This document shows, piece after piece, positions 1 to 7,571 of a DNA stretch of 9,096 bases; the stretch's first letter is position 1; every line of letters starts with the position of its first letter. The stretch comes from Coriobacteriales bacterium. GTDB lineage: Bacteria; Actinomycetota; Coriobacteriia; Coriobacteriales; UBA8131. The notes beneath the pieces were generated by a model. It saw only the letters and a list, made by a program, of their open reading frames with translations, was not told where the DNA came from and made no database searches. The stretch lies in NCBI GenBank assembly GCA_031254905.1, contig JAIRTN010000028.1:1-9096 (forward strand), read 5' to 3'. The translations under genes were made by a program, and so were the position numbers.

Positions 1-58
1 AGCTTTTTTGAGCCTTTGCCTGAGGAGGAGTTGCAGTTATGGGGAGCCTGAGCGGCCC

Positions 59-110
59 GGGAGGACGCGCGGGAGGGCGGTCGGACGGGCAGTTGCTCGG
101 GCGGGCGGGG
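59..110 (+). other. Cluster of G-tracts, possible G-quadruplex
   Basis: Seven runs of three or more G fall within 52 bases, at 59-61, 71-73, 75-77, 87-89, 99-101, 103-105 and 107-110. The intervening loops are 9, 1, 9, 9, 1 and 1 bases, so the tracts repeat at near-regular spacing. The last four tracts (87-110) have loops of 9, 1 and 1, which fits a relaxed G-quadruplex pattern. Whether it folds, or matters, is inference. Confidence 0.45.
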
Positions 111-119
111 CGCGCGAAC

Positions 120-143
120 AGGCAGATGGACGGGCAGATGGAC
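120..143 (+). repeat. 12-base tandem repeat, two copies
   Basis: Two adjacent 12-base units (120-131 and 132-143) share GGCAGATGGAC and differ only in the first base, followed by a partial third start. The overlapping 10-mer GGACGGGCAG at 128-137 also occurs at 83-92, so the whole 83-143 stretch looks built from short G-rich duplications. No function is apparent. Confidence 0.6.
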
Positions 144-373
144 AGGCGGCGCTCGAGAACCTCGTCATCATAACCGATGACGAAAAACTCCAAGCCTTTA
201 ACTGGTTCGAGAGCGTCTGGTAATCGCGCGGCTGCGAGCCGAATCAGAAAAAGCCGGCGCTCCTACAGAGCCTCAACTCACAACACCCTCTTGCGCCGCA
301 ACCTCCGCTCGTTTTTTGTTCAGATGCCATCCGCGGGACTAGGTTGCCGGAACAAGCCCGGCGCATGCGTCAC

Positions 374-397
374 CGCGGGCGGCGAGGCCGCCTCGCG
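374..397. terminator. GC hairpin beyond putP, possible U-less terminator
   Basis: The arms GGGCGGC (377-383) and GCCGCCT (387-393) pair with a three-base loop (6 Watson-Crick pairs plus one G-T), and three further pairs form after a single-base bulge at 394. It lies about 45 bases past the putP stop on the transcribed side. No T-tract follows on either strand, so this is not a canonical intrinsic terminator; high-GC Actinobacteria often have such U-poor hairpins. Weak call. Confidence 0.3.
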
Positions 398-442
398 CGC
401 ACGATGGGAGCGCCACGCTTTTTACCCGCCTGTGGGCGCCTC

Positions 443-2029
443 TTAGACGTCGGCTTCCATGTAGTGGTCGAACTCTTTGGTTATGGCCTCGGAGGGCGGT
501 TTGGTAAGCAGGCTTACCACGACTATCGCGACAAGGCCGATGATGAAGGCCGGCAACAACTCGTAGATATTGAGAAGGTCGCCCAGCGAGCCGCCGAGTC
601 TTACGCCGAGGGGACGCACCAACTCATGCCACACAAAAATCATCACACCGCCGCTGACCATGCCGGCAAGCGCGCCGGGGAGGTTTACGCGACGCCAGAG
701 CAGCGAGAGGAGTACCAGCGGTCCAAAGGTGGCGCCAAAGCCCGCCCAGGCGTAGCTGACCACGCGGAAGATAGAGGAGTTCTCGTCGGCAGCAACGATG
801 ATGCCAAAAATGAGGATGAGCGTCATTGTGATGCGCGCCGCCCACATGACCTGCTTGTCGGTCGCGTCCCTCTTAAACAGTCCCTTAAACAGGTTTTGCG
901 CGATGGCGGAGGAGGCGATGAGCATATAGGAGTCCGCCGAACTCATAGTGGCGGCAAAGATACCCGAGAGCATGATGCCCGCCAAGAGCGCCGGGAGCAG
1001 GAACTTGGACATCTCGATGAAGATGCTCTCGACACCGCTGCTCGTGAGAAGCAAATCGGGGAACAGCGCGCGCCCGATGAGACCGATGGCCACGGCGGCG
1101 GAAAGCGAGATAACGCACCACACAGTGGCGATGCGGCGCGCCGACTTGATTTCGCGCGAGGAGCGGATTGCCATGAAGCGCAGGAGGACTTGAGGCATAC
1201 CGAAGTAGCCGAGGCCCCAAGCCAGCGTCGAGAGGATGACGATGAAGCCGTAGCCACCCGGCTCGCCCCATTGGGGTTCACCCGCTACGACTTGTTGCAC
1301 CTCATCCGCGTCCACCAGAGGTGTCGCCGATTGCACAAGCGAGCCAAAACCGGGCACACTCCGGATGAACTCGACAACATTTTCGATGCCACCGATGGAA
1401 ACAATGCTGCCAACGAGTACGATGATGAGCGCGACCACCATAACCATGGCTTGCACAAAGTCGCTGACGCTCTCCGCAAGAAACCCGCCAATGAGCGTAT
1501 AGATAAATACGAGTATGGCACCAACAACCATCATGCCAAAATAGGGCCAGCCAAACAGCGTGTTGAACAGCTTGCCGGTGGTGACAAAGCAGCTACCCAC
1601 ATAAATCGCAAAAAACACGAGGATAAACAGGGCGGCGACACTCATGAGGATGCGCTTGGTGTCGTGGAAGCGGTTGGAGAAGAAGTCCGGCAGCGTGATG
1701 GCGTTACCGGCAACCTGCGAATACTTGCGCAGACGCTTGGCGACAATGAGCCAGTTGAGATAGGTACCGCAGGCCAAACCGATGGCCGTCCATGCCGCCT
1801 CGCTCGCGCCAGTAAAGTACGCAACGCCGGGCAGCCCCATGAGCAGCCAGCCACTCATGTCGGAGGCTTCGGCGCTCATCGCGGCAACCCAAGGCCCCAG
1901 CTTGCGACCGCCGAGATAAAATTCCTCGGTCGATGATTGCGAGCGCTTGGCGTAGAAGAACCCGATACCAAGGATGACCGCGATGTAGATAATCATGGCG
2001 ATAAGGATGAGAATGTCGCTCGTCTGCAT
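443..2029 (-). CDS. putP: Sodium/proline symporter PutP
   Basis: Integral membrane transporter of the sodium:solute symporter family (SSS, LeuT-like fold) that imports proline with Na+ as carbon, nitrogen or compatible solute. The 528-residue product aligns by eye along its whole length with E. coli PutP (502 residues). It keeps the signature ASDMSGWLLMGLPG around residues 55-68, with D57 matching the Na+-coordinating Asp55, and S363/S364 in place of Ser340/Thr341 in the second sodium motif. The blocks LGGRKLGPWV (39-48), WGLGYFG (271-277) and VSYAWAGFGA (424-433) are also conserved. About 13 hydrophobic segments are visible. The extra length is mainly a hydrophilic loop near residues 227-258 and a longer loop near 471-488. 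A Glu (E54) replaces the E. coli Gly before the sodium motif, a variant I believe is common in relatives. The ATG has a weak ribosome site (GGGGAA, about 3 bases upstream). No putA lies nearby, so catabolic versus osmotic use is open. Confidence 0.93.
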   Translation of the reverse strand: MQTSDILILIAMIIYIAVILGIGFFYAKRSQSSTEEFYLGGRKLGPWVAAMSAEASDMSGWLLMGLPGVAYFTGASEAAWTAIGLACGTYLNWLIVAKRLRKYSQVAGNAITLPDFFSNRFHDTKRILMSVAALFILVFFAIYVGSCFVTTGKLFNTLFGWPYFGMMVVGAILVFIYTLIGGFLAESVSDFVQAMVMVVALIIVLVGSIVSIGGIENVVEFIRSVPGFGSLVQSATPLVDADEVQQVVAGEPQWGEPGGYGFIVILSTLAWGLGYFGMPQVLLRFMAIRSSREIKSARRIATVWCVISLSAAVAIGLIGRALFPDLLLTSSGVESIFIEMSKFLLPALLAGIMLSGIFAATMSSADSYMLIASSAIAQNLFKGLFKRDATDKQVMWAARITMTLILIFGIIVAADENSSIFRVVSYAWAGFGATFGPLVLLSLLWRRVNLPGALAGMVSGGVMIFVWHELVRPLGVRLGGSLGDLLNIYELLPAFIIGLVAIVVVSLLTKPPSEAITKEFDHYMEADV

Positions 2030-2058
2030 GGTTTCCCCGTTTCTCCCGTATGGCTTGC

Positions 2059-2086
2059 GCTGGTTGGATGGTGCTGGTTGGATGGT
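2059..2086 (+). repeat. Perfect 14-base tandem duplication in divergent control region
   Basis: The 14-mer GCTGGTTGGATGGT occurs at 2059-2072 and again, identical and directly adjacent, at 2073-2086. It lies 30 bases upstream of the putP start codon, inside the probable putP leader. It could be a slippage product or a pair of regulator or RNA-structure sites; the sequence alone does not decide. Confidence 0.8.
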
Positions 2087-2100
2087 ACCCGTTGGGTGCC
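2084..2100. promoter_or_regulatory. Hairpin in the putP leader
   Basis: Arms GGTACCC (2084-2090) and GGGTGCC (2094-2100) pair over seven positions, one a G-T pair on the + strand (on the putP transcript that position is a C-A mismatch), with a three-base loop. It overlaps the end of the 14-base tandem repeat and lies about 55 bases before the putP start. It may affect the putP messenger; no T-tract follows, so an attenuator is not shown. Confidence 0.35.
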
Positions 2101-2110
2101 GCCAGATTGG

Positions 2111-2155
2111 AATTGGGACGAGTACGAGCCAAACGCGCCCGGTTTCATCCCAATT
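2111..2155. promoter_or_regulatory. 8-bp inverted repeat, possible operator at putP promoter
   Basis: AATTGGGA at 2111-2118 is repeated as its exact complement TCCCAATT at 2148-2155, separated by 29 bases. The right half overlaps the AT-rich minus-strand sequence TAATAAT (2153-2159), the best -10 candidate for putP, although no good -35 was found. The placement would suit a dimeric or looping regulator. This is inference; an 8-base match in AT-richer DNA can arise by chance. Confidence 0.3.
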
Positions 2156-2197
2156 ATTACTACTGTCTGGCTTTCCCCGTGTGGACCTCCCACTTTT

Positions 2198-2230
2198 TTG
2201 ACACGAACCGCGGCTGCATTATACGATAAT
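2198..2230 (+). promoter_or_regulatory. Sigma-A-type promoter of the aminotransferase gene
   Basis: A perfect -35 hexamer TTGACA (2198-2203) is followed after 16 bases by TATACG (2220-2225), which runs directly into GATAAT (2225-2230). The combined AT-rich block stands out in GC-rich surroundings. TATACG has the better spacing (16) and GATAAT the better match (spacing 21, too long), so the exact -10 is uncertain. Transcription would start near 2232-2238, leaving a leader of about 45 bases before the ATG at 2281. Confidence 0.65.
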
Positions 2231-2280
2231 TTGAGCTACTATGGAGCCGTGGTAGCAAAAACCGAGAGAGGGAACGAACA

Positions 2281-3585
2281 ATGACAGAACAAACGGCATG
2301 CACGGCGGGGTATACGGAAATGAGTGCGCAGGAATTGCGTGAGGAACTTGCGGCGCTCGGTGAGCGGTATGAGGCGTTTTGCCAGCGGGGGCTTAAGCTT
2401 AATATGGCGCGTGGCAAGCCTTCTCCCGCGCAGCTTGACCTGTCCATGCCGCTGCTCGACGCAGTAGGGCCGAGTGCCGGCACGGGGCCGCTTGACAGCG
2501 CGGGCGAGGATGCGCGCAACTACGGCGGGCTGCTTGGCATACCCGAGGTTCGCAAACTGATGGGCGACATTCTCGGCGTGCCGGCCGCGCAGGTGCTGGT
2601 AAGCGGCAATTCGTCGCTTGCCCTGATGCACGACACCGTAGTGCGCTCGATGCTGTTTGGCGTGCGCGGGTTTCAGCCGTGGCGCGAACTGCACAGCATA
2701 AAATTCCTCTGCCCCGCCCCCGGCTATGACCGCCATTTTGCGATAACGGAGAGCCTCGGCATCAAAAACGTCGAGATTCCGATGACGCCGGAGGGCCCCG
2801 ACATGGATTTGGTGGAGCGCCTCGTGCAGACCGACCCGGCCGTTAAGGGCATTTGGTGCGTGCCGAAGTACTCCAACCCCGGCGGCTGCACCTACTCCGC
2901 GGAGGTTGTGCGGCGTTTTGCGGCGCTTGAGCCGGCGGCGGGCGACTTTCGCGTGTTTTGGGACAACGCCTACGCGGTACACGACCTTGAGGAACCGGGC
3001 GATACCCTGCTCAACCTCGCGGCGGCGTGTGAGGATACGGACAACTCCGACCTTTATTATATGTTCGCCTCAACCTCGAAGGTGACGTTTGCCAGCGGCG
3101 GAATTGCCGCGCTCGCGACCTCGCCGGAGAACCTCGCGGAGATTGTGCGGTATATCTCCCTGCAGAATATCGGGCCGGACAAGCTAAACCAGCTACGTCA
3201 CGTGGCCTTCCTGCGCGACCTCGATGGCGTGAGGGAACACATGCGCAAGCAGGCCGCCATCATTGCGCCGAAATTTGAGGTGGTGCTTGAAACGCTGGAG
3301 CGCGAACTCGGCGCCTTGGGCATTGCTCAGTGGACCCGTCCGCGCGGCGGCTACTTCATCTCGTTTGACGGCTGCGCTGGCACGGCGAAGCGGACGGTGG
3401 AACTTGCCGCGAAGGCTGGTGTGGTGCTGACGGGCGCGGGCGCGACCTTCCCCTACGGCTTTGACCATCGCGACACGAACATTCGCATCGCCCCGACCTA
3501 CCCCGGCTTGGAGGAACTGGCCCTCGCAAGCGAGCTGTTCTGCGTCTGCGCTCGCATGGCCGCCGCCGAGAAACTCCTCGCGTAA
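2281..3585 (+). CDS. PLP-dependent aminotransferase, subgroup Ic aspartate aminotransferase-like
   Basis: Fold-type I pyridoxal-phosphate aminotransferase of 434 residues, resembling the actinobacterial subgroup Ic aspartate aminotransferases (Corynebacterium AspT type, sometimes annotated as MocR-like aminotransferase). Such enzymes exchange the amino group between aspartate or glutamate and 2-oxo acids in the cytoplasm. Visible landmarks: N-terminal LNMARGKP (40-47), cofactor phosphate-loop region GNSSLALMHD (109-118), the Asn of YSNPGG (N199), the cofactor-ring Asp and Tyr in FWDNAY (D228, Y231), the Schiff-base lysine K267 in STSKVTF, and the substrate-carboxylate arginine R402 in IRIAPTYP. 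All core catalytic residues are present, so it should be active. The ATG is preceded by GAGAGGGA (about 2266-2273), a fair ribosome site, and by a TTGACA promoter. It is a single-gene unit, divergent from putP and convergent with clpX. Substrate preference for aspartate is inferred from family only. Confidence 0.87.
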   Translation: MTEQTACTAGYTEMSAQELREELAALGERYEAFCQRGLKLNMARGKPSPAQLDLSMPLLDAVGPSAGTGPLDSAGEDARNYGGLLGIPEVRKLMGDILGVPAAQVLVSGNSSLALMHDTVVRSMLFGVRGFQPWRELHSIKFLCPAPGYDRHFAITESLGIKNVEIPMTPEGPDMDLVERLVQTDPAVKGIWCVPKYSNPGGCTYSAEVVRRFAALEPAAGDFRVFWDNAYAVHDLEEPGDTLLNLAAACEDTDNSDLYYMFASTSKVTFASGGIAALATSPENLAEIVRYISLQNIGPDKLNQLRHVAFLRDLDGVREHMRKQAAIIAPKFEVVLETLERELGALGIAQWTRPRGGYFISFDGCAGTAKRTVELAAKAGVVLTGAGATFPYGFDHRDTNIRIAPTYPGLEELALASELFCVCARMAAAEKLLA

Positions 3586-3617
3586 GCGGAGCCGGCGGGG
3601 GGCCTAGGCGCGTTTAG

Positions 3618-3632
3618 CGGCCTGCAAGGCCG
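3618..3632. terminator. Small hairpin in convergent gap, possible bidirectional terminator
   Basis: Arms CGGCC (3618-3622) and GGCCG (3628-3632) enclose a five-base loop, between the converging ends of the aminotransferase gene and clpX. No T-tract follows on either strand. The gap 3586-3700 is G-rich on the + strand and also holds the 10-mer ACGCGAGGCG twice (3660-3669 and 3678-3687). Termination here is plausible by position but poorly supported by sequence. Confidence 0.3.
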
Positions 3633-3700
3633 GCGGCGAGGGTTGGCGAGAAGGGCGGGACGCGAGGCGGGGCAGGAACGCGAGGCGCGAGGTACCTACC

Positions 3701-5062
3701 CTACGCAGAAGCCTTTGCCGAGGTCTTTCCCACGGACTTACTGCTGGTCCGGTAGACAATCGTGGGCTTGCTTTCTCCACGCACGGCCTCCAGCGTCACC
3801 ACAACCTCAGAGATTGAGTTGCTGCCGGGCAAATCGTACATCGTGTCGAGCAGGGTGCGCTCGCAGATGGCCCGCAGGCCGCGCGCGCCGGTACCGTGCT
3901 TGACGGCTTCCTCGGCGATACCCTTGAGCGCCGCGTCCGTAAACGTAAGTTTCACGTCCTCAAAGGAGAACATACGCGTGTACTGTTTGACCAGCGCGTT
4001 TTTCGGCTCGGAGAGAACCCGAACAAGGTCGTCTTCCGACAGTTCCTCAACCGTACAGATAACCGGAATACGCCCTACAAATTCGGGAATCATACCGAAG
4101 CGATTGAGGTCCTCCGGCAGAGTTTTCGAGAGTATCTCCGAGGACTGTTGGCTGCGCGGTTTCTTGATTTCGGCGGCAAAGCCAATGCCCTTCTTGCCGA
4201 TGCGCTCGCTGACTATCTTATCCAAACCAACAAAGGCCCCGCCCAAGATGAACAGGATATTGGTCGTGTCAATCTTGATAAGTTCCTGCTGCGGGTGCTT
4301 GCGGCCCCCCTGCGGCGGAACGGAGGCCTCGGTACCCTCGATGATTTTGAGAAGCGCCTGCTGAACTCCCTCGCCGGAGACATCGCGGGTGATGGAGAGG
4401 TTTTCCGCCTTGCGGGCAACCTTGTCGATTTCGTCGATGTAGATGATGCCGATTTGTGCCGACTCAATCTCAAAATTGGCGGCGGTGATAAGTTTGAGCA
4501 GGATGTTCTCAACATCCTCACCCACGTAGCCCGCCTCCGTAAGCGCCGTTGCGTCCGCAATGGCAAAGGGAACCTGCAGGATACGAGCGAGCGTCTGCGC
4601 AAGCAGCGTCTTGCCACAACCGGTAGGTCCGAGCAGCAGGATGTTGCTCTTGGCAAGTTCGACTTCATCCGTGCGGGAATCCACGCCGAGCGCAACACGC
4701 TTGTAGTGGTTGTAAACGGCAACCGAAAGCGCCTTTTTAGCACTCTGCTGACCGATGACATACTTCGAGAGTTCCCGATGGATTTCGGAGGGTGTAGGCA
4801 AATCGTCGAGAAGCAAAGACTCCTCCTCGCCCGCCTGCTCGTCCTCCTCCTGTACAAAGTCGTGGCCGATTATCTCCTCGCAAAGCTGCACGCACTCATC
4901 ACAGATAAAAACATTGGGCCCGGCGATAAGTTTGCGAACCATATCCTGAGTTTTCCCGCAGAAGCTGCATCGAACCTCATCAAATCCCGCAAAATCCTCC
5001 GGGTCGAATCCATCGAAGTCATCTCCGCCGCCAAAGCCAAAATTGTTATTCTTCTTAGCCAT
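3701..5062 (-). CDS. clpX: ATP-dependent Clp protease ATP-binding subunit ClpX
   Basis: AAA+ unfoldase that recognises tagged or damaged proteins, unfolds them and feeds them into ClpP. The 453-residue protein has a C4 zinc-binding domain (C32, C35, C54, C57), Walker A GPTGCGKT (145-152), pore-1 loop GYVG (178-181), Walker B and DEID (206-213), RKH pore loop (254-256), the IGF loop that docks on ClpP (293-295), the arginine finger region FVGR (R331) and sensor 2 GARGLR (392-397). All functional motifs are intact. An N-terminal extension of roughly 15 residues relative to E. coli ClpX, rich in Gly, Phe and Asp, precedes the zinc domain. It is the last gene of tig-clpP-clpX, 35 bases after the clpP stop. 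The best ribosome site, GGAGG, lies 18 bases before the ATG, unusually far, and an in-frame TAG nine bases upstream rules out a longer start. Confidence 0.97.
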   Translation of the reverse strand: MAKKNNNFGFGGGDDFDGFDPEDFAGFDEVRCSFCGKTQDMVRKLIAGPNVFICDECVQLCEEIIGHDFVQEEDEQAGEEESLLLDDLPTPSEIHRELSKYVIGQQSAKKALSVAVYNHYKRVALGVDSRTDEVELAKSNILLLGPTGCGKTLLAQTLARILQVPFAIADATALTEAGYVGEDVENILLKLITAANFEIESAQIGIIYIDEIDKVARKAENLSITRDVSGEGVQQALLKIIEGTEASVPPQGGRKHPQQELIKIDTTNILFILGGAFVGLDKIVSERIGKKGIGFAAEIKKPRSQQSSEILSKTLPEDLNRFGMIPEFVGRIPVICTVEELSEDDLVRVLSEPKNALVKQYTRMFSFEDVKLTFTDAALKGIAEEAVKHGTGARGLRAICERTLLDTMYDLPGSNSISEVVVTLEAVRGESKPTIVYRTSSKSVGKTSAKASA

Positions 5063-5097
5063 TTTGCTCTACTCGCACTTCCTCCAAAACTTTGGCT

Positions 5098-5727
5098 TTA
5101 TTCAGCCTTTCTTTCCTTCTTGATGTCGCGGCTAAAGAATATCTCGTCAACGATTCCGTATTCCTTCGATTCCTCGGCCGACATAAAGTTGTCGCGCTCC
5201 GTGTCATCATGGACTTTCTCAAGCGTTTGGCCCGTGTGATTGGCGAGTATCTTGTTGATACGCTCGCGCACGTAACGCACCTCGCGCGCGGCTATCTCAA
5301 TCTCCGTCTGCTGACCTTGGGCACCACCGCTCGGTTGGTGAATCATAACGCGCGAGTTGGGCAGGGCAAAACGCTTGCCGGGCGCTCCTGCGGCCAGCAG
5401 GATGGCTGCCATCGACGCCGCCTGCCCAAGACAGATGGTCGAGACATCGCATTTGATGAATTGCATGGTGTCATAGATGGCCAGCCCCGCCGTAATAACG
5501 CCACCCGGCGAGTTGATATACAGCGAGATATCCTTCTCGGGGTCATCGCTTTCCAGATGAAGTAGCTGCGCGACCACCGTATTCGCCACGTGGTCATCAA
5601 TCGCCTCTCCCAAAAAGACAATACGGTCGTTAAGGAGGCGCGAATAGATGTCAAAACTCCGCTCGCCGCGCGGCGACTGCTCGATAACATAGGGTATCAA
5701 TGCCGAATGTGTCCGTTGAATACTCAT
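5098..5727 (-). CDS. clpP: ATP-dependent Clp protease proteolytic subunit ClpP
   Basis: Serine peptidase (family S14) that forms the double-ring degradation chamber of ClpXP. The 209-residue length is typical. The catalytic triad is S105 in GQAASMA, H130 in VMIHQPSGG and D179 in DTERDN; spacings of 25 and 49 match E. coli ClpP. The oxyanion-region NSPGG (72-76) is present. A short N-terminal segment before [11 protein letters not shown] may be processed, as in other ClpPs. Ribosome site AGGAG (5734-5738) lies six bases before the ATG. It sits 29 bases after the tig stop and 35 before clpX, consistent with one operon. Actinobacteria commonly have two clpP genes; only one is in this window, and whether a second exists elsewhere cannot be seen. 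Confidence 0.97.
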   Translation of the reverse strand: MSIQRTHSALIPYVIEQSPRGERSFDIYSRLLNDRIVFLGEAIDDHVANTVVAQLLHLESDDPEKDISLYINSPGGVITAGLAIYDTMQFIKCDVSTICLGQAASMAAILLAAGAPGKRFALPNSRVMIHQPSGGAQGQQTEIEIAAREVRYVRERINKILANHTGQTLEKVHDDTERDNFMSAEESKEYGIVDEIFFSRDIKKERKAE

Positions 5728-5756
5728 ACTATGCTCCTGTTCAAATCTTTGGTTCT

Positions 5757-7328
5757 TCAGTTTTCCGCGTCAACTTTATCTGACGCGGGTTTCGTTTCAT
5801 TTGCGGCTTCTTCACCATCGGATTTCTTTCCGGTGGATTTTGCCTTGCTCGCCGCCTTCTTGCGCGTGGTGGCCTTCTCGGCGGACGCCTCGGCGTCGGT
5901 GCCAGCTTCCTTGCCGCCAGCAGCACCCTTCCCAGCAACACCCTTCCCAGCGCCGGCATCCTTAGCCGCCGCAGCCTTCTTTCCAGCGGCTTTCTTAGTA
6001 GCGGCCTTCTTGGCAGCAGGCTTCTTGCCAGGCTCAAACACTTCCGCGTTCTCATTGATATAACGCGCGGCCTTCATTCTGAGCAGACCTTCGCGAATTT
6101 CAGAGAGACGCCCGTCCTCTTTCCATTGCTGATAGCGCCCCTCAGGGTCATCGGCGTCAATCGAGGCAAATTCTTCACGAACCTCATCATCGGTGGCCTC
6201 ATAAGCCAGATGGCGGGCAAGTGCGTCGAGGGCAAGCCCCTGAGCGGTAATTTCAATCGCCTGTCGCTTAACATCCTCGCGAAACGCGTCAAAGGTAACG
6301 TTCATGCTGGCGAGAAAATCATCAAGGGTCCGCCCGCTTTGCTGCAGCGACGTAAAGAAGTCCCGGTAAACACTCTGCTCGGTCTGGGCGACAAGCACGC
6401 TCGGCGGCTCACCCTGCAAGCGCAACGCAAGTTCCTCGGAGATAAGACGCTCCCTGAGCGCCGCCAAATCCGATTGCTTCTGCGTCCGAATCGAATCAGC
6501 GATACGACCCTTAAACTCGTCAACGCTGTCGAACTCGATTTTCTCCTTCACCCACGCGTCGGTAAGTTCGGGCTTGATTCCCGTCCTGATTCCCTTAACG
6601 GTTGCCACGACGTGCATCGGTTTTCCCTCATCGCCCTCCTCCTCGGCATTTTGGGAGGGGATGAGAAAATCAAACTCGCGTGTCTCACCAATCTCCATGC
6701 CAAGCAGATTCTCGTCAAAAGACGCGGGCATGCCGCCGGATTCAAGCTGGTAAGGAAGGTCCTCGCCGGACAATCCCTCGATGCGCTGCCCGTCCCTCGT
6801 GATTTCCATCCCCAGCGTAAGATAGTCGCCGCCTTGGACGGCCCGGTCGGTAACATCCTCAAAGTCGATATAGTAACCGAGCATCACATCAACGCGTTGG
6901 TCTATCTCCTCGGGCGTGGGCTCCTCGCTCGGCAACTCAATCTGCACCGGCCCGTATGAAGAAAGTTCAAACTGCGGGCGCACCGGGAAGGTTGCCGTAA
7001 AACAATAATCCTTGCCTTCCTCAATAAGGTCAAGTTCCGTAATCTCCGGCTTGCTGAGCGGCACATGCCCCTCGGCGTCTATCGCCAGCGGGAGACTTTT
7101 CTTCAGCAACTCGTCGGTTGCCTGTGCTTGGAAGTATTCCTTCCCTCCATAATAGTTTTCCAGTACGCGGCGGGGGGCCTTCCCCGGCCTGAATCCCGGA
7201 ATGCGCGCCTTTCCCGCCTTCTTGTAGCTTGCGTCGATAGCGCTCTGCGCTTCGCTGGCGGGGATGGTCACGGTAAGCTCGATTTTATCCTCGTCGCTTC
7301 TCTTGCTCGTGGTTTCCAAGGTTGCCAT
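5757..7328 (-). CDS. tig: Trigger factor, with a long Lys/Ala-rich C-terminal tail
   Basis: Ribosome-associated chaperone and FKBP-type peptidyl-prolyl isomerase acting on nascent chains at the exit tunnel. Domain order: ribosome-binding N domain with the signature GFRPGKAP (45-52), isomerase domain about 165-250, and the helical C-terminal chaperone domain to about residue 430. From 434 to 523 there is a tail of low complexity, beginning with three KKAAx units in a five-residue period (440-454), then Gly/Ala/Lys stretches and a mixed acidic/basic end. Family members are usually about 430-470 residues, so at 523 this is long. The start at 7328 was chosen because ATG follows AGAGGA and the product begins as trigger factors do. 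The frame stays open to 7460, but that lies at the probable promoter. An alternative ATG at 7352 has a poorer ribosome site. First gene of tig-clpP-clpX. Confidence 0.95.
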   Translation of the reverse strand: MATLETTSKRSDEDKIELTVTIPASEAQSAIDASYKKAGKARIPGFRPGKAPRRVLENYYGGKEYFQAQATDELLKKSLPLAIDAEGHVPLSKPEITELDLIEEGKDYCFTATFPVRPQFELSSYGPVQIELPSEEPTPEEIDQRVDVMLGYYIDFEDVTDRAVQGGDYLTLGMEITRDGQRIEGLSGEDLPYQLESGGMPASFDENLLGMEIGETREFDFLIPSQNAEEEGDEGKPMHVVATVKGIRTGIKPELTDAWVKEKIEFDSVDEFKGRIADSIRTQKQSDLAALRERLISEELALRLQGEPPSVLVAQTEQSVYRDFFTSLQQSGRTLDDFLASMNVTFDAFREDVKRQAIEITAQGLALDALARHLAYEATDDEVREEFASIDADDPEGRYQQWKEDGRLSEIREGLLRMKAARYINENAEVFEPGKKPAAKKAATKKAAGKKAAAAKDAGAGKGVAGKGAAGGKEAGTDAEASAEKATTRKKAASKAKSTGKKSDGEEAANETKPASDKVDAEN

Positions 7329-7458
7329 CGTTCCTCTCGATTCTGGGGACATCCGCAGACATCCCTGACATACATCAACCCGGACGTGGGAGAGTACAAC
7401 TCCGCCCCGAGCGCCCGGGTAACTTTGCCGTCGGTACAGCGTCCTGATATGCCCTATC

Positions 7459-7467
7459 ACTATAACA
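7459..7467 (-). promoter_or_regulatory. Extended -10 promoter candidate for tig-clpP-clpX
   Basis: On the minus strand TGTTATAGT combines the hexamer TATAGT (7459-7464, five of six matches to TATAAT) with the TG of an extended -10 element. No good -35 lies 17 bases upstream, which extended -10 promoters tolerate. The start would be near 7452, giving a leader of about 120 bases. No clear CtsR or ClgR site was recognised. Confidence 0.5.
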
Positions 7468-7571
7468 TAGTTAGCGCAAGTAACACACGCTTCTCTTGCA
7501 ACGATGCTCGATGTTGCAGCAATAGCTCAAAAGCAAAAACAAGGATAGAGGGATAAGAACGGCACGTTTCG

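Larger units (their letters stand above)
1..442. other. Intergenic region downstream of putP, no convincing gene
   Basis: This 442-base stretch lies beyond the 3' end of putP and reaches the window edge. I see no conserved protein, tRNA or complete terminator with a T-tract in it. Its first 150 bases are strongly G-rich on the + strand and contain short direct repeats; its last 100 bases are GC-rich and can form hairpins. A 44-codon ORF at 39-173 has a good Shine-Dalgarno-like sequence (21-30) but a low-complexity Gly/Arg-rich product, so it is treated as unproven. The T-run at 4-9 could be the tail of a terminator for a gene beyond the left edge, but that cannot be judged here. Confidence 0.6.

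Noticed and set aside
196..216. A GGTTCGAG sequence resembling a tRNA T loop
   Set aside because: The flanking bases do not form a T stem, and no acceptor or anticodon arm can be built around it.
344..1936. A 530-codon open frame on the + strand opposite putP
   Set aside because: The product is hydrophilic, His/Asp/Arg-rich and resembles no family; it mirrors the codons of a clear PutP on the other strand, where stop codons are rare because of high GC.
2239..2982. A 247-codon open frame on the minus strand over the aminotransferase gene
   Set aside because: Arg/His-rich antisense shadow of a gene whose catalytic residues are all intact.
3896..5239. A 447-codon open frame on the + strand opposite clpX
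   Set aside because: It is fully antisense to an intact ClpX and crosses into clpP; its sequence has no recognisable domain.
7329..7460. A 44-residue N-terminal extension of trigger factor
   Set aside because: It would start at the probable promoter, lacks a ribosome site and does not resemble trigger factors, whereas the ATG at 7328 follows AGAGGA and begins the typical N domain.
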